Of a DNA stretch of 64,000 nt, positions 50,867-60,425 are shown piece by piece. The stretch is from Pseudomonadota bacterium (GTDB lineage: Bacteria; Pseudomonadota; Alphaproteobacteria; Sphingomonadales; Sphingomonadaceae), in the NCBI GenBank assembly GCA_021849075.1, contig JAJZTH010000020.1, positions 1-64,000 of the forward strand. Direction: 5' to 3'. The translations under genes and the position numbers were made by a program. How positions within the stretch are numbered: position 1 is the stretch's first letter; every line of letters begins with the position of its first letter. Under the pieces are notes generated by a model that saw only the letters and a list, made by a program, of their open reading frames with translations, was not told the origin of the DNA and ran no database searches.

Positions 50867-52762
50867 ATGTGCGGCATAGCGGGCATCTTCCATCTCGAAA
50901 CGGCCAAGCCGGTCGATCCTGCGCGGGTGCGCGCAATGCTGGACGTGATGCCGCATCGCGGCCCGGATGGCAGCGGCATCTGGACCGCGCCGGGCGTGGG
51001 GCTGGGTCATTTGCGCCTGTCCATCATCGACCTGGGCGGTGGTGCGCAGCCGATGCTGACTGAAGACGAAAGTCTGGTCGTCGTGTTCAACGGCGAAATC
51101 TATAATTTCGCCGAAGTGCGGGCCGAACTGGAGGCCAAGGGACATGTGTTCCGCACCCACAGCGACACCGAAGTCATCCTGCACGGCTATCGCCAGTGGG
51201 GTGAGGATTGCGTGCATCGCTTCAACGGCATGTTCGCCTTTGCTCTGTTCGATGCGCGGGCGCAGTCGCTGTGGCTGGCGCGCGACCGGCTGGGGGTGAA
51301 GCCGCTTCACTATGCGCTGCTGTCGGACGGCAGTCTGATCTTTGGATCGGAATTGAAGAGCTTATTGGCGCACCCCTTGTTACGCCGTGCGCCGGACCTG
51401 AGCGCGGTCGAGGATTATATGGCATATGGCTATGTGCCCGACGACGCCTGTCTGGTGGCGGGCGTGCGCAAGCTGGGCGCGGGGGAGACGCTGCGGCTGG
51501 TGCGCGGGCGGCCTTTGCCGCAGCCGCAACGCTATTGGGACGTCAGCTTTGCCGATCGCAGCAAGGCCAAGCCCGAAGCGCTGGAGGAAGAACTGGTCGC
51601 GTTGATGCGCGATGCAGTGCGGTCGCGCATGGTGGCGGATGTGCCGCTGGGCGCGTTCCTCTCGGGCGGTGTGGACAGCAGCAGCGTCGTGGCGCTGATG
51701 GCGGAAGCATCGACCCGGGCGGTCAAGACCTGCACCATCGGCTTTGACGTCGCCAGTCTGGACGAAACGGGTTACGCTGACAGGGTCGCGCGGCGCTTTG
51801 CGACCGATCACCGTTCGCGCATAGTATCACCCGATGATTATGCGTTGATTGACCGGCTGGCCTTCCATTTTGACGAGCCATTTGCCGATGCTTCCGCTCT
51901 GCCGACCTTCCGCGTGTGTGAACTGGCGCGCGAGCAGGTAACGGTGGCGCTGTCGGGCGATGGTGCGGATGAGGCGTTTGCCGGCTATCGTCGCCATCGC
52001 TTCCAGATGCAGGGCGAGCGGTTGCGCGGGCTGATCCCTGCTTCGGTGCGGCAACCGCTGTTCGGCACGTTGGGGCGCTACTATCCCAAGGCCGATTGGG
52101 CGCCGCGCGCGCTGCGGGCAAAATCCACCTTCCTTGAACTGGCGGGCGATGGCGGCGAAGCCTATGCCGCGTCAGTGGGCGTGACGCCGCATGCGCTGCG
52201 CCAGCGATTATTCGGTCAGGATATGAAGAGCCGCCTTGGCGCCTATCGCGCCGAGGATCGCTACATCAAGGCGATGGCCGATGCGCCCGCGCGCGATCCG
52301 CTCGACCGGGCGCAATATGCCGATATCCGCATCTGGTTGCCCGGCGATATCCTGACCAAAACCGACCGGATGAGCATGGCCGTCAGTCTGGAGGCGCGTG
52401 AACCTTTGCTCGACTATCGGCTGGTCGAGTTCGCGGCAAAGCTGCCGGTCGCGCAGCGCATCCGCGGCAATAGCGGCAAGTATATCATGAAGAAGGCGAT
52501 GGAGCCGTTCCTGCCGCAGGACATTCTCTATCGTCAGAAAATGGGTTTTGTGACCCCGATCAGCGCCTGGTTCCGCGGCGCGCTGGCGGGGGAGGCGACG
52601 GCGATTGCCGGCGGATCGGCGCTGGCGAAGACCGGCTGGTTCGACACCAGGATGCTGGCGAAAGTCGCGGCGGACCATCGGGCCGGGGTGTCGGATCATG
52701 GCCGGCTGCTGTGGCAATTGCTGATGCTGGACAAGGCGTTGACCCGCTTGTTCGGGGTGTAA
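50867..52762 (+). CDS. AsnB-like amidotransferase, exosortase A associated
   Basis: A 631-residue two-domain enzyme. The N-terminal glutamine amidotransferase begins MCGIAGIFHLETA, with the nucleophile cysteine exposed at position 2, and contains GHLRLSIIDLGGGAQP and VVVFNGEIYNFAEVR. The C-terminal asparagine-synthase domain has the ATP-pyrophosphatase loop FLSGGVDSSSVVALM near residue 264, then ALSGDGADEAFAGYRRHR and LTKTDRMSMAVSLEAREP. In exosortase A loci this subgroup (amidotransferase 1) is thought to amidate a sugar acid or other glycan-linked carboxylate rather than free aspartate. It follows the exosortase gene by 11 bases. Confidence 0.92.
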   Translation: MCGIAGIFHLETAKPVDPARVRAMLDVMPHRGPDGSGIWTAPGVGLGHLRLSIIDLGGGAQPMLTEDESLVVVFNGEIYNFAEVRAELEAKGHVFRTHSDTEVILHGYRQWGEDCVHRFNGMFAFALFDARAQSLWLARDRLGVKPLHYALLSDGSLIFGSELKSLLAHPLLRRAPDLSAVEDYMAYGYVPDDACLVAGVRKLGAGETLRLVRGRPLPQPQRYWDVSFADRSKAKPEALEEELVALMRDAVRSRMVADVPLGAFLSGGVDSSSVVALMAEASTRAVKTCTIGFDVASLDETGYADRVARRFATDHRSRIVSPDDYALIDRLAFHFDEPFADASALPTFRVCELAREQVTVALSGDGADEAFAGYRRHRFQMQGERLRGLIPASVRQPLFGTLGRYYPKADWAPRALRAKSTFLELAGDGGEAYAASVGVTPHALRQRLFGQDMKSRLGAYRAEDRYIKAMADAPARDPLDRAQYADIRIWLPGDILTKTDRMSMAVSLEAREPLLDYRLVEFAAKLPVAQRIRGNSGKYIMKKAMEPFLPQDILYRQKMGFVTPISAWFRGALAGEATAIAGGSALAKTGWFDTRMLAKVAADHRAGVSDHGRLLWQLLMLDKALTRLFGV

Positions 52763-52830
52763 CCAAGACCCCCTTGCAACCCGCGCCCGCCAGTGCCAAC
52801 GGGATGCATGACGACAATCAGGGCGCTTAA

Positions 52831-54180
52831 GTGACAGTCTCCAAGGAAATCGTGCGGTTGCGGCTTTATGCGCTGTGTCTGGCGGGAGACATGGCGGGCC
52901 TGTTCTGCGCCTTTCTGGCGGCGAACTGGTTCGTGCTTGGGGCGCTGTGGGGAGAGCCAGGTAAGCCCCATGGTCTGGTGATGTTCGCCATGGTCGCGCC
53001 GCTATACGCCATCCTTGCGGTGCAGGGCGGTGCTTATGGCATCAACACGCTGGACCGGGTGCGGCGCGGCATTTTCCGCGCGCTCTGGGCGTTGGCGCAG
53101 GCGGCGCTGCTGATGCTGCTGATCGTCTATCTGGGCAAGATTGCGGAGCAGTTGTCGCGTCTGACCTTCGTTGCCGGGCTGGCTTTGGGCGCGGTGTCCG
53201 TATCGCTGGTACGGCTGGCGGTCGCGCGGCTGGCGGTGAGCGTACTGGGTGATGTGCCGCATCTGACCGCTGTCATCTTGGACGGCGTGGCGATCGAGAC
53301 GGGACCGCATATGGACCTGATCGACGCGGACGCCGCTAATCTGCATCCCGGACGGCATGACGCCGACATGGCGGCGCGGCTGGCGAGCGCGGTCGGCATG
53401 GCGGAGCGCGTGATCGTCGCATGCCCGCTGGAGCGGATGGACGATTGGTCGGCGGCGCTCAAGTCGCTGTCGGCGCGGGGCGAGATCGTGGTGCCGGAGT
53501 TGCTGCGCTTCGCCCCTGCGCGGGTGGATGAATTTGACGGCCAGCCGACCATCATCGTGGCGGGCGGTCCGCTCCAGTTCCGGGACCGGCTGATAAAGCG
53601 CTTGTTTGACCTGATTGTCGCGAGCATCGCCACCATCCTTTTGTCGCCAATCCTGATTGCAGGGGCGCTGGCGGTAAAGCTGACCAGCCCGGGGCCGATC
53701 CTGTTCCGGCAGCCCCGCATCGGCAAGGATGCCCGGCCTTTCTCCATCTACAAATTCCGGTCGATGCGCACGGAGGCGAGCGACCACAAGGCCGCGACGC
53801 TGACGAAGCGCGACGATGACCGCGTGACCAGCATCGGCGCCTTTCTGCGCAAGACCAGCATTGATGAACTGCCGCAGCTGTTCAACGTGCTGAAGGGCGA
53901 CATGAGTATCGTCGGCCCGCGTCCCCACGCCGCCGCCGCCAAGGCGGGCGACAGCCTTTATTGGGAGGTCGATGCGCGCTATTGGGAGCGGCATTGCATC
54001 AAGCCGGGCATGACCGGGCTGGCGCAGGTGCGCGGGCATCGCGGCGCGACCGACCATCATCAGGATCTGATCGATCGGCTCCAATCGGACCTGGAATATG
54101 TCAGCGACTGGTCCATCTGGCGTGATCTGCGCATCATCGTCGCGACGCTGGGCGTGCTTGTCCACCACAAGGCATATTGA
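52831..54180 (+). CDS. Polyprenyl-phosphate sugar phosphotransferase (initiating enzyme)
   Basis: A 449-residue inner-membrane protein. Four N-terminal helices (residues about 12-125) and a nucleotide-binding-like middle lead to the C-terminal WcaJ/PglC-type domain that starts [19 protein letters not shown] near residue 253, followed by [53 protein letters not shown] and [13 protein letters not shown] [12 protein letters not shown]. It moves a sugar-1-phosphate from a nucleotide sugar to undecaprenyl phosphate, starting the exopolysaccharide repeat. The GTG start has only a weak ribosome site. It is near the end of the exosortase A run, with a family 2 glycosyltransferase 4 bases downstream. 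Confidence 0.92.
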   Translation: MTVSKEIVRLRLYALCLAGDMAGLFCAFLAANWFVLGALWGEPGKPHGLVMFAMVAPLYAILAVQGGAYGINTLDRVRRGIFRALWALAQAALLMLLIVYLGKIAEQLSRLTFVAGLALGAVSVSLVRLAVARLAVSVLGDVPHLTAVILDGVAIETGPHMDLIDADAANLHPGRHDADMAARLASAVGMAERVIVACPLERMDDWSAALKSLSARGEIVVPELLRFAPARVDEFDGQPTIIVAGGPLQFRDRLIKRLFDLIVASIATILLSPILIAGALAVKLTSPGPILFRQPRIGKDARPFSIYKFRSMRTEASDHKAATLTKRDDDRVTSIGAFLRKTSIDELPQLFNVLKGDMSIVGPRPHAAAAKAGDSLYWEVDARYWERHCIKPGMTGLAQVRGHRGATDHHQDLIDRLQSDLEYVSDWSIWRDLRIIVATLGVLVHHKAY

Positions 54181-54184
54181 TCCG

Positions 54185-55315
54185 ATGGCGACCAATCTGA
54201 TCCTCGCTGCGATCCTGCTGCTGTGCCTTGCTGCAGTGGCATGGCCCTTCTTCTTCTATCCGCTGATCCTGCGCGCGCTGCCGACGCGACCGGAACAGCC
54301 GGTCGATGGGGTGGAGCCGACGGCATCCTTGTTGTTCTGCGCCTATAATGAGGCGGAGGCGATGCCGGAAAAGCTCGCCAATCTGGCGATGCTGAAGCGG
54401 CGCTATCCGGGTCTGGAATTTCTGGCTTTCGATGATGGTTCGTCCGACGGAACGGGCGATCTGATAGCGGCGCGGGGCGATATGGTGACGCTGATCCGTG
54501 GGCCGGGACGCAGCGGCAAGGCGCATGGCATGAAGCAGTTGGCCGTGCGGGCGCGGGGCGACGTGCTGATCTTTACCGACGCCAATGTACTGCTGGACGA
54601 AGAGGCTATCGACCGTTTGTTGGCCCGTTACGCGGACCCGGATGTGGGCGGCGTGCTGGGATCGCTTCATTATGTCGGTGCGGATGAGAGTGCGACGGCT
54701 TCGGTCGGATCTCTATACTGGCGGCTTGAAGAGCGATTGAAGGACGAAGAATCGCGCACCGGCAATGTGCTCGGCGCGGATGGCTCCATCTTTTCGATCC
54801 GACGCGACCTCTATCCCGATTTCCCCGACAGTGTGCTGGACGACCTGACCGTGTCGATGGCGGTGGTGTTTGCTGGCAGGCGGCTGGTGAAGGCGAAGGA
54901 CGTTATCGCCCGCGAACGGCTGGTGACGGCGCGCAAGGATGAATATCGGCGCAAGGTGCGGATTGCAGCGCGCAGTTGGCACACCCATGGCCATTTGCGG
55001 CCACAACTCCGGCAGATGGCGGCGATCGACCGCTTCAAATATGCGTCGCGCAAGATCGTCCGCTGGTTTGGTGGGCTGTTCATCCTGACGGGCGCGGTTG
55101 CGGCCGGCGCGCTGGCCATGCGTATTTCGCCGACGCTTTATCTGGCGGGCGCGCTAGGGGTGGTGTTCATCCTGTGGATTGGCGTGCGGGCGAAGAGTGG
55201 TCCCTTCGCCGCGCTGGTCGACGTGCTGATTGCCTATGCCGCGACCTTGCAGGGGGTTATCAAGGCGATGAGCGGGCGGACCGTCACCATCTGGAACCCC
55301 GCAAAGTCACGATAA
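54185..55315 (+). CDS. Family 2 glycosyltransferase
   Basis: A 376-residue membrane-bound GT-A enzyme. An N-terminal helix (LILAAILLLCLAAVAWPFFF) precedes the nucleotide-sugar domain: TASLLFCAYNEAEAMPEKLA near residue 46, FDDGSSDGTGDLIAARGD near 82, the DxD-like IFTDANVLLDEEAI near 130 and the acceptor motif EESRTGNVLGADGSIFSIRR near 188. Two or three C-terminal helices follow. It extends the exopolysaccharide chain. The ATG at 54185 sits 4 bases past the sugar transferase stop. It is the last gene of the exosortase A block, convergent with the amidohydrolase gene. Confidence 0.9.
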   Translation: MATNLILAAILLLCLAAVAWPFFFYPLILRALPTRPEQPVDGVEPTASLLFCAYNEAEAMPEKLANLAMLKRRYPGLEFLAFDDGSSDGTGDLIAARGDMVTLIRGPGRSGKAHGMKQLAVRARGDVLIFTDANVLLDEEAIDRLLARYADPDVGGVLGSLHYVGADESATASVGSLYWRLEERLKDEESRTGNVLGADGSIFSIRRDLYPDFPDSVLDDLTVSMAVVFAGRRLVKAKDVIARERLVTARKDEYRRKVRIAARSWHTHGHLRPQLRQMAAIDRFKYASRKIVRWFGGLFILTGAVAAGALAMRISPTLYLAGALGVVFILWIGVRAKSGPFAALVDVLIAYAATLQGVIKAMSGRTVTIWNPAKSR

Positions 55316-55321
55316 TCCTTC

Positions 55322-57022
55322 TTATTGGCCCTTCACATAGACGCGCTTGCCGCCGATCCAGGTTTCCAGAACCTGCGTCTGGCGAATGTCGGCGGGGCGG
55401 GAAGTGGTGATGTCACGGTCGATCAGCAGGAAGTCTGCGCGTTGCCCGACCGCCAGATTGCCGAACCGCTTTTCGGCAAAGCCCGCATAGGCGGCCTGAC
55501 GGGTGAAGCCGTTCAGTGCGGCTTCGAAGCTGACCCTTTGTTCGGGCATCCAGCCACCAGCCGGTTCTCCCTTCGCATCTTCGCGCGTCATGGCGACGGC
55601 GATGCCGACGAAGGGATTGGGGCTTTCCACCGGCACATCGGAACCGAAGGCCACGGGCACGCCATTGTCGAGCATCGTCTTCCACGCATAGGCACCCTTC
55701 AGCCGGGCCTCGCCCATGCGCGCGGTGGCCATGCGCCAGTCCGACGATTCATGCACCGGCTGCATGGAAGCGACGACACCCAGCGGCTTGAAGCGCGGCA
55801 GGTCGGCCGGATCGATGATCTGGGCATGTTCGATGCGCCAGCGCCGGTCGCCTTTATAGGTGTCGCTGAGTTCCTCGATCGCGTTCAGCACTTCGCGATT
55901 TGCCGCGTCGCCGATCGCGTGCACGGCGACCTGGAAATTGTCCATCGCCGCACGGCTCATATAATTGCGCAGCTGCGTGTCGGGGATCATCGGCAGGCCG
56001 CGCTGGCCAGGCGCATCGGCATAGTCGGCGCGCAGCCATGCGCCACGCGATCCCAGGGCGCCGTCCAGCAACAGCTTGATCCCGCCCATGCGCAGATGAT
56101 CGTCATAGAGCCACGGCGTCGGCTCCGGCCCTGCGATCAGCACCATATTGTCGACGCCATAGGCATAGGACATGATCCGCACGCGCAGAGCGCCGCGATC
56201 GGCCGAACGGCGAAATGCCTGCCAATCGTCCATGCTGGTGCCCATGTCGGCGATGCCGGTGATGCCCATCGACAGAAGAGCGCGCTGCGCCTTTTCCAAT
56301 GCGGTGTCACGATCCTTGGGGGCGGGCGGCGGCACGACCTTCTGGATCAGTTCCATCGCCTTGTCGACGAAGACACCGGCAGGCTTGCCCGCCGTCATTT
56401 CTATCCGGCCGCCCATCGGCGCCTTGCTGGCGGCGGTGACGCCTGCCGCGCGGATGGCGGCGCTGTTGGCCCAGCCGGCATGGCCGTCCACCCGTTCCAG
56501 CCAGACCGGCGTTTCGCTTTCCGCCGCGTCCAGTTCGGCGGCGGTCGGGAAACGGCCCAGTCCCCATTGTTCCTGGTTCCAGCCGGTGCCGATGATCCAT
56601 TTGCGGCCCGGATTGGCCTCCACATAGGCGCGGATTTTCGCCTGCGCCTGCGCCAATGACTGCGTGTCGGACAGGTCGAGCGTGATCAGCGACAGGCCAT
56701 AGCCCATGACATGGCCATGCGCATCGATCAGGCCAGGGATCAGCGTCTTGCCGCCCGCATCCATCTTGAAACTGAGCGGCTTGGGCCGTTCCGGCCAGGG
56801 CTGGCCGCGCTTGGGCTTTTTGGGCTTATATTCCGGTTCTTGATAGCGACCGGGGATCAACTGTTGGACCTTGCCGTCATCATCGACCAGCAGCGCGCCG
56901 AAATGCACAATCTTGCCATTCGCATCGAGGGCGATGCCATTCACATTGTCGATGACCCCGGAAGCGAAAGCAGGGAAGGGCAGGGCGAGGGCGGCGATGG
57001 CCGCCAGAGGCAGCACCTTCAT
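55322..57022 (-). CDS. Secreted amidohydrolase, YtcJ-like (amidohydrolase 3 family)
   Basis: A 566-residue protein with a signal peptide (MKVLPLAAIAALALPFPAFA, cleavage after AFAS) and the amidohydrolase-3 TIM-barrel. Recognisable parts are the metal-binding LIPGLIDAHGHVMGYGLS near residue 93, RWRIEHAQIIDPAD near 385, VASMQPVHESSDWRM near 405 and AFGSDVPVESPNPFVGIAVA near 454. The preceding PKKPKRGQPWPERPKPLSFK stretch is unusually basic and proline-rich. Substrates of the family are N-substituted amides or similar; the target is unknown. Its ATG overlaps the upstream dehydrogenase stop as ATGA, so the two genes form a coupled pair. Confidence 0.88.
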   Translation of the reverse strand: MKVLPLAAIAALALPFPAFASGVIDNVNGIALDANGKIVHFGALLVDDDGKVQQLIPGRYQEPEYKPKKPKRGQPWPERPKPLSFKMDAGGKTLIPGLIDAHGHVMGYGLSLITLDLSDTQSLAQAQAKIRAYVEANPGRKWIIGTGWNQEQWGLGRFPTAAELDAAESETPVWLERVDGHAGWANSAAIRAAGVTAASKAPMGGRIEMTAGKPAGVFVDKAMELIQKVVPPPAPKDRDTALEKAQRALLSMGITGIADMGTSMDDWQAFRRSADRGALRVRIMSYAYGVDNMVLIAGPEPTPWLYDDHLRMGGIKLLLDGALGSRGAWLRADYADAPGQRGLPMIPDTQLRNYMSRAAMDNFQVAVHAIGDAANREVLNAIEELSDTYKGDRRWRIEHAQIIDPADLPRFKPLGVVASMQPVHESSDWRMATARMGEARLKGAYAWKTMLDNGVPVAFGSDVPVESPNPFVGIAVAMTREDAKGEPAGGWMPEQRVSFEAALNGFTRQAAYAGFAEKRFGNLAVGQRADFLLIDRDITTSRPADIRQTQVLETWIGGKRVYVKGQ

Positions 57023-57888
57023 GCCCGCGTGATCCGCCGCACCAGCGCGCTGGTATCCTGCCGGCTGCCGCCCAGCGCCTGCACATCGGCGTAAAACTGA
57101 TCGATCATGGCCGTTACGGGCAGGGTCGCGCCATTGGCGCGCGCCTCTTCCAGCGCCAGCCCCAGATCCTTGCGCATCCAGTCGACCGCGAAGCCGAAAT
57201 CGAAACTGTCGTCCGCCATCGTTTTCCACCGATTGTCCATTTGCCAGCTTTGCGCCGCACCGCCCGAAATCGCTTCGAATACCGTATCGAGGTCAAGTTC
57301 GGCCGCCTGAGCGAAGCGCAATGCTTCGGACAGGCCCTGCAACACGCCACCGATGCAAATCTGGTTCACCATCTTGGTGGTCTGGCCTGCGCCCGCGCCG
57401 CCGACATGGACGATGCGCGCGGCATAAGCCTGCATCACGATCTGCGCTGCTGCGACCGCCGGTTCGCCGCCACCGCACATGATCGACAGGCGACCATTTT
57501 CCGCGCCAGCCTGCCCGCCGGAAACGGGGGCGTCGACGCTGTGAATGCCTCGGCTTTCGCCCTCCACGAACAATTGTCGGGCGATCCGCGCCGACACGGT
57601 GGTATGATCGATGAAGAGGCTGCCCGGTTGCATCGTGCGGAACGCGCCGTCGCGGCCCAGCGTAATCTGCGAAAGATCATCGTCGGTGCCGACGCAACTG
57701 ATGACGATTTCCGCCTCCTCTGCCGCCTTGGCGGGGCTGATCGCCACTTGTCCGCCATAGGTTTCGGCCCAGACCTTCGCCTTGCCGATGGAGCGGTTGT
57801 AGACGGTCAGACTGTGTCCGGCCTTTGCCAGATGTCCTGCGATTGGGCCGCCCATGACGCCCAGGCCGATAAACGCGATATTAGCCAT
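57019..57888 (-). CDS. 3-hydroxyisobutyrate-dehydrogenase-family NAD(P)-dependent oxidoreductase
   Basis: A 289-residue beta-hydroxyacid dehydrogenase. The dinucleotide motif is IAFIGLGVMGGPIAGHLAKA near residues 4-23, the substrate-binding signature DAPVSGGQAGAENGRLSIMC near 118-137 and the catalytic lysine in GAGQTTKMVNQICIGG near 170. Family members oxidise 3-hydroxyisobutyrate, tartronate semialdehyde or similar hydroxyacids; the specific substrate is uncertain. The ATG at 57888 is chosen because GAGG precedes it and the cofactor fold begins there; the frame is open 46 codons further without a ribosome site. It is first in a coupled pair with the amidohydrolase and divergent from threonine ammonia-lyase. 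Confidence 0.9.
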   Translation of the reverse strand: MANIAFIGLGVMGGPIAGHLAKAGHSLTVYNRSIGKAKVWAETYGGQVAISPAKAAEEAEIVISCVGTDDDLSQITLGRDGAFRTMQPGSLFIDHTTVSARIARQLFVEGESRGIHSVDAPVSGGQAGAENGRLSIMCGGGEPAVAAAQIVMQAYAARIVHVGGAGAGQTTKMVNQICIGGVLQGLSEALRFAQAAELDLDTVFEAISGGAAQSWQMDNRWKTMADDSFDFGFAVDWMRKDLGLALEEARANGATLPVTAMIDQFYADVQALGGSRQDTSALVRRITRA

Positions 57889-58074
57889 ATGCCTCGTACA
57901 ATTTGTGCGTGCCGACCCGCCATAGGGCCAGTTTTCCGACAGTGCCAGTTCCTTCAGCCGCAATTTTGCGTCGAAGGCCGACCGGAGCAATCCGGCTTCT
58001 ATTTTTATAATGGTCGCATTTTCCAAGCCGTCGGCTGTTCCAGCCGACTGAAAAATGCTTTACGGGGCCTGCCC

Positions 58075-59322
58075 ATGACCAGCCTAGCCACACTCGAAAG
58101 CGCTCTGCCGCTGCCCGTCACCGTCGATGATATCCTTGCCGCGCGGACCCGCATTTCGGGTTCGATCGTCAAGACGCCGACGCTGATTAGCCAGACGCTT
58201 TCGGAGATGCTGGGCTGCAAGATTTACCTGAAGTTCGAAAATCTTCAGTTCACCGCCGCTTATAAGGAGCGCGGCGCACTCAATCGCCTGCTGCAACTGG
58301 ACGAAGCGTCGAAGACGAAGGGCGTCATCGGCGCGTCGGCGGGCAATCATGCCCAGGGGCTGGCCTATCATGGCAAGCGGCTGGGCGTACCCGTCACCAT
58401 CGTCATGCCCACGACCACCCCGATCGTGAAGGTGACTCAGACCCGCAGCCATGGCGCGACCGTGGTGCAATATGGCGAGAAGTTTGATGACGCCTATGCC
58501 CATGCCCGCAAACTGGAGGTGGAGCAGGGCCTGACTTTCATCCATCCCTTTGATGAGCCGGACATCATGGCCGGGCAGGGCACCGTTGCGCTCGAAATGC
58601 TGGAGGATGCACCGGAGATCGACACGCTGGTCATCCCGATCGGTGGTGGCGGCTTGTTTTCCGGCATGGCGACGGCGGCGCGCGCGATGAAGCCGGATAT
58701 CCGACTGATCGGCGTGCAGGCCGAACTTTATCCGTCCATGTATGATTTCGTGAAGGGCGCAGACCTGCCCTGCGACGGCGATACGCTGGCGGAGGGGATT
58801 GCGGTCAAGCAGCCGGGCGAGATGACGCGGCGCTTCGTCGAACGACTGGCCGACGATGTTCTACTGGTAACGGAACGGCGGCTGGAGGAATCGGTCAGCC
58901 TGTTGCTTCAGATCGAAAAGACGGTCGTAGAAGGCGCTGGCGCCGCCGGCCTTGCCGCGCTGCTCAGCCATCGCGAACAATTTGCCGGTCGCAATGTCGG
59001 CTTGATCCTGACGGGCGGCAATATCGATACCCGACTGCTGGCCAATGTGTTGTTGCGCGATCTGGCCCGGTCGGGCCGGCTGGCGCGGCTGCGCATCATC
59101 CTTCAGGATCGGCCCGGCGCGCTGTTCCATGTCGCTCGCATCTTCGATCAGGAGTCGGTCAACATTCTCGAACTGGCGCATCAGCGCATCTTCACCAACC
59201 TGCCGGCAAAGGGGCTGAGCCTGGACGTCGAGTGCGAGACGCGCGATCGCGCGCACCTTCAGCGTCTGATCGCAGCGCTGGGCGAAGCGGGCTATGAGGT
59301 CGCGCCGATCGAGGTCGCCTGA
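58075..59322 (+). CDS. Threonine ammonia-lyase with C-terminal ACT domain
   Basis: A 415-residue PLP enzyme that deaminates threonine to 2-oxobutanoate, the entry to isoleucine synthesis or threonine breakdown. The PLP lysine is in FTAAYKERGALNRLLQLDE near residue 64, the phosphate-cup glycines in IPIGGGGLFSGMATAARA near 185, and the cofactor-contact ILTGGNIDTRLLANVL near 315. A single ACT domain (LRIILQDRPGALFHVARIFD) ends the protein. Length and single ACT domain match the shorter, TdcB-like class rather than E. coli IlvA. The ATG at 58075 is the first that fits; a longer open frame is antisense to the dehydrogenase gene. Confidence 0.9.
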   Translation: MTSLATLESALPLPVTVDDILAARTRISGSIVKTPTLISQTLSEMLGCKIYLKFENLQFTAAYKERGALNRLLQLDEASKTKGVIGASAGNHAQGLAYHGKRLGVPVTIVMPTTTPIVKVTQTRSHGATVVQYGEKFDDAYAHARKLEVEQGLTFIHPFDEPDIMAGQGTVALEMLEDAPEIDTLVIPIGGGGLFSGMATAARAMKPDIRLIGVQAELYPSMYDFVKGADLPCDGDTLAEGIAVKQPGEMTRRFVERLADDVLLVTERRLEESVSLLLQIEKTVVEGAGAAGLAALLSHREQFAGRNVGLILTGGNIDTRLLANVLLRDLARSGRLARLRIILQDRPGALFHVARIFDQESVNILELAHQRIFTNLPAKGLSLDVECETRDRAHLQRLIAALGEAGYEVAPIEVA

Positions 59323-59466
59323 TACGGGCGTCCTATACTGGCAGGTTGTCTGATAGTGAAACAGGGGTGCAATTTTCGTGGTAAACGCCCTTTTCAGGGG
59401 GGCGTGGCGACGGCATAAGCCAAGCATGGATCGCAACAGGCGCATGATGGAATCGGAGGATGTGGC

Positions 59467-60285
59467 ATGACCGCACCATTCCGATTCCCGCGCTTCTTCG
59501 TCACCAACCCCAGCCCCTGCCCCTATTTGCCGGGTAGGAGCGAGCGGAAGGTGTTCACCGAACTGAACGGCGACAATGCGGCGGAACTGAATGATGCGCT
59601 GGGCCGCATCGGTTTTCGCCGCAGTCAGAATGTCGCCTATCGTCCCAGTTGCGCCGACTGTTCGGCCTGCGTGTCGGTGCGGGTCGTGGCGGGCGAGTTT
59701 CAGCCCAACAGCACGCAGCGCAAATTGTTGCGGCGGAACAGCGACCTGATCGTCACCGCGTGCAAGCCCTGGTCGACCGAAGAGCAGTTCGCCTTGCTCC
59801 AGCGCTATCTCCAGGCGCGTCATCCCGGCGGCGGCATGACCGAGATGGACGAGATGGACTTTTCCGACATGGTCGAACAGACCCCGGTCGATAGCTATGT
59901 CGTCGAATATCGCGAGCCGGGCGTGGACGGGCGTCCGGGCAAGCTGGTGGGGGCGTGCCTGACCGATCGGCAGGGCGACGGGCTGTCGATGATCTACAGC
60001 TTCTTCGACACCGAATTGGAAGAACGCCCGGGGTTGGGCAACTATATCATCATGGACCATATCGTGCGGGCGGCGAAGGCCGGACTGCCCTATGTCTATC
60101 TTGGCTATTGGGTCGATGGATCGCAGCGCATGCAGTATAAGGTGCGTTATCGACCGCTGGAAAAACTCAGCCGCAGCGGCTGGGTTCGTTTCGAACCGGA
60201 CGACCAGATTGCGACACAAAATCCCGCGGTACGCCGCGATGAGCCTCCCCTGCCGGTCGAACTTGCGAGCATGTTTCGCAAGTAG
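59467..60285 (+). CDS. bpt: Aminoacyl-tRNA-protein transferase Bpt/Ate
   Basis: A 272-residue N-end-rule enzyme that attaches leucine (or arginine) from tRNA to acidic N-terminal residues, marking proteins for ClpS-ClpAP. It shows the conserved [16 protein letters not shown] near residue 18, the cysteine-rich [16 protein letters not shown] near 58-73 and the GNAT-like core [20 protein letters not shown] with [20 protein letters not shown] near 212. Alphaproteobacterial members are variously annotated as arginyl- or leucyltransferase; sequence alone does not settle which. It stands alone between threonine ammonia-lyase and the GGDEF-EAL gene. Confidence 0.9.
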   Translation: MTAPFRFPRFFVTNPSPCPYLPGRSERKVFTELNGDNAAELNDALGRIGFRRSQNVAYRPSCADCSACVSVRVVAGEFQPNSTQRKLLRRNSDLIVTACKPWSTEEQFALLQRYLQARHPGGGMTEMDEMDFSDMVEQTPVDSYVVEYREPGVDGRPGKLVGACLTDRQGDGLSMIYSFFDTELEERPGLGNYIIMDHIVRAAKAGLPYVYLGYWVDGSQRMQYKVRYRPLEKLSRSGWVRFEPDDQIATQNPAVRRDEPPLPVELASMFRK

Positions 60286-60323
60286 AGAAAGGCTGGAACA
60301 TGGGGCGTTACCCTGTTCTTATT

Positions 60324-60339
60324 TGTCGTCATGACGACA
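60324..60339. promoter_or_regulatory. Perfect 16-base palindrome upstream of the GGDEF-EAL gene
   Basis: TGTCGTCATGACGACA is its own reverse complement over all 16 bases. It lies 39 bases past the bpt stop and 87 bases before the GGDEF-EAL start. A zero-loop palindrome is a typical binding site for a dimeric regulator rather than an RNA hairpin. No promoter was firmly placed around it. Confidence 0.5.
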
Positions 60340-60425
60340 TGATCTTTCCCTAGAGAATTTTTTTAACCTTTTCCGCTATTCGTTCTGAATGCGAGGGAAG
60401 AGGACATCAGGATTAGGGGCGGGCG

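Noticed and set aside
57241-58074. N-terminal extension of threonine ammonia-lyase by 278 residues
   Set aside because: Antisense to the hydroxyisobutyrate-dehydrogenase-like gene; the enzyme starts naturally at 58075.
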